A stretch of 64,000 nt of DNA, taken from Crocosphaera sp. (GTDB lineage: Bacteria; Cyanobacteriota; Cyanobacteriia; Cyanobacteriales; Microcystaceae). Numbering within the stretch: position 1 is the stretch's first letter; every line of letters starts with the position of its first letter. The position numbers and the translations under genes are program-made. The notes below the pieces were generated by a model. It ran no database searches. It saw nothing but the letters and a program-made list of their open reading frames with translations, and had not been told where the DNA came from. Shown piece by piece: positions 60,276 to 64,000 of the stretch. The stretch covers positions 62,001 through 126,000 of the forward strand of contig JASJDN010000005.1 of NCBI GenBank assembly GCA_030065205.1. The letters run 5' to 3'.

Positions 60276-60611
60276 TTAATACTCCTTGGTTTTATCAGGG
60301 TATAGGGTAACAAAATTTGCTTGTTGGTTTTTGTGATCAATTTGCCAAATAGTAATCACCTGAATGTTTTTTTTATTAGGGGTTTGCCAATGATTCCTCA
60401 GTTTAAGTCGTAGTCCCCACCCAGAAGGAATGAGATCAAGTATTTCGGCAGGACGAGATGAGGTTAGTATGTCTTGTTGAAGTTGTTGCCAATTGTTTTG
60501 AGTGTAACCATATTGAGCTAGAAATTGGGATTTATCATTCTTTGTTTTGGAGACTAAGAGGTATTGGGTAATCTTTCTAGAATCAACAGCAAACTGGAGC
60601 GAAAAATTCAT
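60276..60611 (-). CDS. DUF6883 domain protein
   Basis: A protein of 111 residues, MNFSLQFAVDSRKITQYLLV ... KSQFLAQYGYTQNNWQQLQQ ... WQIDHKNQQANFVTLYPDK. The pattern of 'DxRKIxxYLL ... Kxxfl...G....W..L...' fits DUF6883, a small domain found alone and in polymorphic-toxin settings. The ATG at 60609-60611 is the start; the open frame further upstream only shadows the TPR gene's end. It lies 16 bp after the NB-ARC/TPR gene and 2 bp before the DUF4926 gene. Confidence 0.75.
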   Translation of the reverse strand: MNFSLQFAVDSRKITQYLLVSKTKNDKSQFLAQYGYTQNNWQQLQQDILTSSRPAEILDLIPSGWGLRLKLRNHWQTPNKKNIQVITIWQIDHKNQQANFVTLYPDKTKEY

Positions 60612-60627
60612 ATTATTAATCTTATCA

Positions 60628-63222
60628 TTACTGATTTTTGGATGTTTGAATTTCTGCCAGCAATTCCTCACACTCTTTAACCAGTGGAATACCCAATTGT
60701 TGGGAAAGTTCAAGGGCTTTTTGGCAATGTTTGAGGGCAAGTTTGGGGCGATTCGTTTTGTGGGCGATTTCAGCGAGGGAATGTAAACTCTCCGCAATTG
60801 CATATTTAAAGTTAATTTCCTGGGAAATAATTAAAGATTCTTGAATTTTGGTTTCTGCTTCCCTGTAGTTTTCAAGTTTGTTTAAAGCGTCTCCTATATT
60901 GTGTAGAGAAATTGCCACGCCTCGCCGATAGCCGATTTCCTCACTAATATCATGATATTGCTGATAATAGGTCATTGCTTTTTCATACTGTCCCAAGAAT
61001 ATATGGCAATGGCCTAAATTTCCTAGAGAAACTGCTACCCCTTGCTGATAACCGATTTCCTTACTGATATCGTGACATTGCTGGTGATAAGCGATCGCTT
61101 CTTCATACTGCCCCAATGAATCATAACAATGGCCTAAATTCCCTAGAGAGATTGCTACCCCTTTCCGATCACCCATTTCTTTACTGATATTGTGATACTG
61201 ATAGTAATAAGTGATTGCTTCTTTATACTGCCCTAACCAATCATAACAATTGCCTAAACCACATAGAGAATTTACCTTTCCTTGCCGATAACCAATTTCT
61301 TCACTGATGTCGTGATTTTGCTGATGATAGGCAATGGCTTTTTCATACTGCCCCAATGAATCATAACAAAGTCCTAAATTTCCTAGAGAATTTGCCACTC
61401 CTTGCCGATAACCAATTTCTTCACTGATGTCGTGATTTTGCTGATGATAGGCAATGGCTTTTTCATACTGCCCCAAGCAATCATAACAATTACCCAAATT
61501 TCCTAGAGAAATGGCCACCCCTTGCTGATCGCCCATTTCCTCACTGATGTCGTGACATTGCTGGTGATAGGCAATGGCTTTTTCAACTTGCCCTAGGGAG
61601 CGATAACTAAGCCCTAGACAGTTTAACGACTTACGATAACAATTTTGTTCCCGTTGACTCCCTGCAATTACCTGCTCGTATAACACCGCTTGTTGTCGAT
61701 AAAAGCCCTGTAAATAGAGAAATTCTTCAACCGATTTATCTTTCCCTTCTCCTCCTCGCTCTTCATTCAAAATATCATACGCTAACTGCCACTTTCCCAA
61801 TTCTCCTGCATGGTAAAACGCTTCTAAATACGCCGTCACATCCTCCAAAGATTCCCAAGGGGGTGCTGGTAAATGTGCTAAATAATAATCTAATGCTTTC
61901 TGATGTGCTGCTTGCAATACCTCAACATCTGCTTGCTGTTGTACCACCATTGAAATTAAGGGCAAAAACTGAAACCGTCGCGGTTTTTTCTTGAGGGGTT
62001 CGGGGGGAAATTCCTGTAATAAGGATAAACGGGCTAAATATCGTAACTCTTTCTCTGTTACCTCTGTGCTTATCCCCTGTGCTAACTCTAAATCAAAATT
62101 CTCTCGCAATACAGACAACTGGGTTAAACTATCTTCTAACCGTTCCAATAATCGTGCTAAACTCGCCGTTACAACTTCTCTGACACAAGTATCTGTCTCA
62201 CGATGATCCCCTTCCACGTCAAACAAATCTAAGTCCAAATTTTTCGACTCAGTAACACAAACCCCTTCCCCAAACTCATCCACCATCAAACTACACACCA
62301 GTTGCATTAAAAGGGGATGTCTTCCCATTTGGTTGACAAAATGGGTTAATTCTTCGTCTGTTCCTGTTAACCCATAGTCTTCTGTAACATAACGCATTGC
62401 ATCAACTTCTTTTAACCCTTTTAGAGATAACCAATAACAACGATCTCGCAAATTATGGGAAAATTTAGGTTGTTCCCGACTGGTAAGCAAAACTTTACTA
62501 TTGCATCCTTTACTTAACCATTTGCTCAAAAATTGCTGATAAATAGAGTCTCCTTCTACTGTTAATACTGTTTCCAAATTATTCAATACCAATAAACAAG
62601 GTTCACCGATTAATCCCTGTATCATTTGCAGGATTAATGTATCTTCGTCCCATTTTTCGTCATAAGGTTGCTGCAACTGTTCTAATAACCAACGCCCAAA
62701 TTGCGCTAAGGGATAAGGCTGATTAAAATTGACCCATAATACTCTTAAATTGACGGTTAACTGTTCCCTTACCTTCATCGCTAAGGCTGTTTTACCATAA
62801 CCTCCTGCTGCGATAATTCCCATTAAGCGGATATTATTGTTATGTAATGCTGTTTGTATCTCGTTTATTTCTTCTTGTCTTCCCTGCCATTTATCCACAG
62901 GAGGGAGTGTGGTATCAATTACCGCAGTAGTGGTAATAAGGGGTTTTGATTGTTGATGATAATTCCACTCATCAGGATCAACAACATCAGTAATTTCTAA
63001 GTCTAACGCTTGACAAATAGCATAGGCAATATCCCGATCAACCGCCTTACCTTCTCGAATAAATCGCTCAACAGTTTTCTTCTCAACTGATGCTTTTTCT
63101 GCAATTCGTGGATAGGTTAATCGTTTACCATCCTTATCTCGTCCAGTATTTTTTGCTTGCAGGAGTTTTTGTTTTCCTGCTTCTGTTGCTGAAATACTGC
63201 GTGGTTTGCGTTCTTCAGACAT
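60628..63222 (-). CDS. STAND NTPase: HTH - NB-ARC - TPR protein, 864 aa
   Basis: A regulatory ATPase of the signal-transduction type. Domain order: an N-terminal helix-turn-helix-like region (about 15-85, YPRIAEKASVEKKTVERFIR), an NB-ARC domain with Walker A in GIIAAGGYGKTALAMK (Lys144), then from about 500 a TPR array. The Walker B-like strand is CLLVLNNLETVL, with Asn214 where Asp is usual. Six or seven TPR units of 40 residues (GVAISLGNLGNCYDCLGQYE, KAIAYHQQNHDISEEIGYRQ) are almost identical. STAND proteins oligomerise on ligand sensing; several act in antiviral defence, others in gene regulation. The 3' tail is repeated twice downstream. Confidence 0.9.
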   Translation of the reverse strand: MSEERKPRSISATEAGKQKLLQAKNTGRDKDGKRLTYPRIAEKASVEKKTVERFIREGKAVDRDIAYAICQALDLEITDVVDPDEWNYHQQSKPLITTTAVIDTTLPPVDKWQGRQEEINEIQTALHNNNIRLMGIIAAGGYGKTALAMKVREQLTVNLRVLWVNFNQPYPLAQFGRWLLEQLQQPYDEKWDEDTLILQMIQGLIGEPCLLVLNNLETVLTVEGDSIYQQFLSKWLSKGCNSKVLLTSREQPKFSHNLRDRCYWLSLKGLKEVDAMRYVTEDYGLTGTDEELTHFVNQMGRHPLLMQLVCSLMVDEFGEGVCVTESKNLDLDLFDVEGDHRETDTCVREVVTASLARLLERLEDSLTQLSVLRENFDLELAQGISTEVTEKELRYLARLSLLQEFPPEPLKKKPRRFQFLPLISMVVQQQADVEVLQAAHQKALDYYLAHLPAPPWESLEDVTAYLEAFYHAGELGKWQLAYDILNEERGGEGKDKSVEEFLYLQGFYRQQAVLYEQVIAGSQREQNCYRKSLNCLGLSYRSLGQVEKAIAYHQQCHDISEEMGDQQGVAISLGNLGNCYDCLGQYEKAIAYHQQNHDISEEIGYRQGVANSLGNLGLCYDSLGQYEKAIAYHQQNHDISEEIGYRQGKVNSLCGLGNCYDWLGQYKEAITYYYQYHNISKEMGDRKGVAISLGNLGHCYDSLGQYEEAIAYHQQCHDISKEIGYQQGVAVSLGNLGHCHIFLGQYEKAMTYYQQYHDISEEIGYRRGVAISLHNIGDALNKLENYREAETKIQESLIISQEINFKYAIAESLHSLAEIAHKTNRPKLALKHCQKALELSQQLGIPLVKECEELLAEIQTSKNQ
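60920..61600 (-). repeat. Tandem 120-bp repeats encoding near-identical TPRs
   Basis: The TPR-coding DNA repeats with an exact 120-bp period. The blocks at 61280-61355 and 61400-61475 are identical over about 76 bp; the other units differ at a modest number of positions. This indicates recent expansion or gene conversion and potential for repeat-number variation. Confidence 0.9.
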
Positions 63223-63375
63223 GGCTTAAAGATGACTTATCGCGCTTTCTATCAATGTAACCTATCCTCGTGAAAAAGAGACAGAAAGAGACATTAATTC
63301 CTGTCTTATTATGATCTTGTAATTACGTTAAATTCCGATGATTATGGCAATATAAAGTTAATCGAGGCATAAATA

Positions 63376-63528
63376 ATGACTCCTTTACAAAAATTTGTTC
63401 ATTATCTCATCATCGCTGATTTTTGCATTGCTGTATTTTCCTTTGTTAATGTGAAACCGGATCTTTCTCATATTGTTGATGATCACTCAACTTTGAATGA
63501 AAAAAAAGAGATAATCTGCGGTTATTAA
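63376..63528 (+). CDS. Possible small membrane protein, 50 aa
   Basis: Reads MTPLQKFVHYLIIADFCIAV FSFVNV..., with a hydrophobic stretch at about 8-24 and a charged tail (DDHSTLNEKKEIICGY). No clear ribosome-binding site precedes the ATG. It lies divergent from the STAND gene in an otherwise gene-free stretch. Coding status is uncertain. Confidence 0.3.
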   Translation: MTPLQKFVHYLIIADFCIAVFSFVNVKPDLSHIVDDHSTLNEKKEIICGY

Positions 63529-63563
63529 TTTGATAAAATTATTAATTGCAATACAATTATTCT

Positions 63564-63700
63564 GTAGGGTGGGCAAATGTTTAAAACAGAAGATGAGGAA
63601 ACTTAATGATTAATTTTGCCCACCTTCGTAATGATAATGGTGGGCAACGATTAATAAATTCTTAAATTGCCGAAAAATTGTCTCTTTTTGCCCACCTTAC
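63564..63700. repeat. Compound MITE-like repeat (gtagggtgggcaaa family)
   Basis: Gtagggtgggcaaa at 63564-63577 is answered by ttttgcccacctt near 63615 and again by tttgcccaccttac at 63687-63700, with an inner ggtgggcaa between. It looks like two nested or tandem copies of the element seen at 3546. Confidence 0.75.
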
Positions 63701-63740
63701 AAGCTGGATTTTGATTATTTTTCATCATAATAAAATAAGT

Positions 63741-64000
63741 TTATTCAAAAGTAACAATGATTGTTTCTGTTTCAGTTTTACCTAATCCTTCATATTCAGC
63801 TACAATAGTTTTTCGGTTTTCTACTGATATCAAAGGTGTAATACTTCCTAATGATAATAAATCACCTTTTTTCAAGGTTTTTCCTTGAGTGTTTAATTGC
63901 TCTTTAATCCAAAAAACTACATTTAAAGGATCGCCTAGCAAAGCGTTACTATTACCTTGGGCAATAATTTGTCCTGACTTATCTTTTAAGGTAACAGAAA
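63741..64000 (-). CDS. 2-keto-4-pentenoate hydratase / FAH-like protein, C-terminal part only
   Basis: The frame is open to the window edge, so the start lies outside. The visible 85 residues include AQGNSNALLGDPLNVVFWIK, EQLNTQGKTLKKGDLLSLGS and ITPLISVE, matching the C-terminus of MhpD-type hydratases and fumarylacetoacetate hydrolase relatives (G.(P)LNAVxWLA...LKxGDxxxxGSxT.P). These act on small keto-acids, with residues near the metal site further upstream. Function in the cell cannot be given. Confidence 0.75.
   Translation of the reverse strand, partial: SVTLKDKSGQIIAQGNSNALLGDPLNVVFWIKEQLNTQGKTLKKGDLLSLGSITPLISVENRKTIVAEYEGLGKTETETIIVTFE

Larger units (their letters stand above)
63223..63740. 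other. Gap with one candidate small ORF and a dispersed repeat
   Basis: Upstream region of the STAND gene and downstream region of the hydratase-like gene. It holds the possible 50-residue ORF at 63376 and the repeat at 63564-63700. Nothing else recognised. Confidence 0.5.

Noticed and set aside
60612..60803. N-terminal extension of the DUF6883 ORF
   Set aside because: This stretch only shadows the end of the STAND gene in another frame; the ATG at 60611 gives the natural DUF6883 protein.
60920..61600. CRISPR-like regular repeats
   Set aside because: The 120-bp periodicity is coding (TPR units) with no spacers. No direct-repeat/spacer array was seen anywhere in the window.
1..64000. tRNA or rRNA genes
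   Set aside because: No T-loop (GGTTCRANYCC) with matching acceptor and anticodon arms, and no rRNA-like sequence, was found on reading both strands.

Overview
This 64-kb window reads as the chromosome of a unicellular cyanobacterium. HIP1 octamers (GCGATCGC, for example at 1384) recur throughout. The gene families are cyanobacterial: an SLH/OprB iron-uptake porin, a cyanoexosortase, CcdA/Ccs1 (system II cytochrome c maturation), DUF4058, Uma2 nucleases, NB-ARC/TPR proteins and DUF1400 hydrolases. AT-rich intergenic DNA with many small hairpin repeats resembles Crocosphaera/Cyanothece, but that placement is inference. No tRNA, rRNA or CRISPR array was recognised.

Layout. 1-4.7 kb: the 3' part of accD, a 9-bp tandem repeat, an OppC-type permease, a SAM-hydroxide adenosyltransferase, a Uma2 nuclease and a membrane-anchored unknown. 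5-12.3 kb: cysK, a J-domain protein, an apparent operon of DegT aminotransferase, cyanoexosortase and its associated protein, then inositol-phosphatase-like, hydrolase and response-regulator genes. 12.4-19.4 kb: a DUF1400 hydrolase next to an MscS channel with a cyclic-nucleotide-like domain, a TPR protein and an exported beta-helix protein. 19.4-26.8 kb (minus strand): a TnpB remnant with its terminal hairpin, an oxidoreductase-epimerase fusion with a GT2 glycosyltransferase, an LRR protein, and an MscS channel paired with a solute-binding lipoprotein. 26.9-35.4 kb: a SOUL protein, a secretin-like exported protein, a HEPN protein next to a PIN toxin-antitoxin pair, trmFO, Uma2 and DUF4058. 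35.6-50.8 kb: a subtilase with Glu at the Asp position, a PPC-like repeat protein, a phosphoesterase, trmB, an M48 protease, a methyltransferase, an ATP-grasp-like protein, the porin, folC and ccdA.

50.8-55.1 kb lies between ccdA and ccs1, genes whose products work together. It looks like an insertion zone, holding a PEP-CTERM gene remnant, 5' and 3' remnants of beta-helix coding sequence, and two DUF1254 paralogues flanked by a 17-bp direct repeat.

57.6-63.2 kb is the most unusual part. A STAND-type HTH/NB-ARC/TPR protein is followed on the same strand by three units. Each begins with a copy of that protein's C-terminal coding tail and then carries small cargo genes: DUF6883-DUF4926 (one intact pair, one decayed), RelE/RelB-like pairs (one intact, one frameshifted) and a coiled-coil/TM protein (two copies). 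It looks like a cassette array built by repeated duplication at the TPR tail. The window ends inside a hydratase/FAH-like gene.
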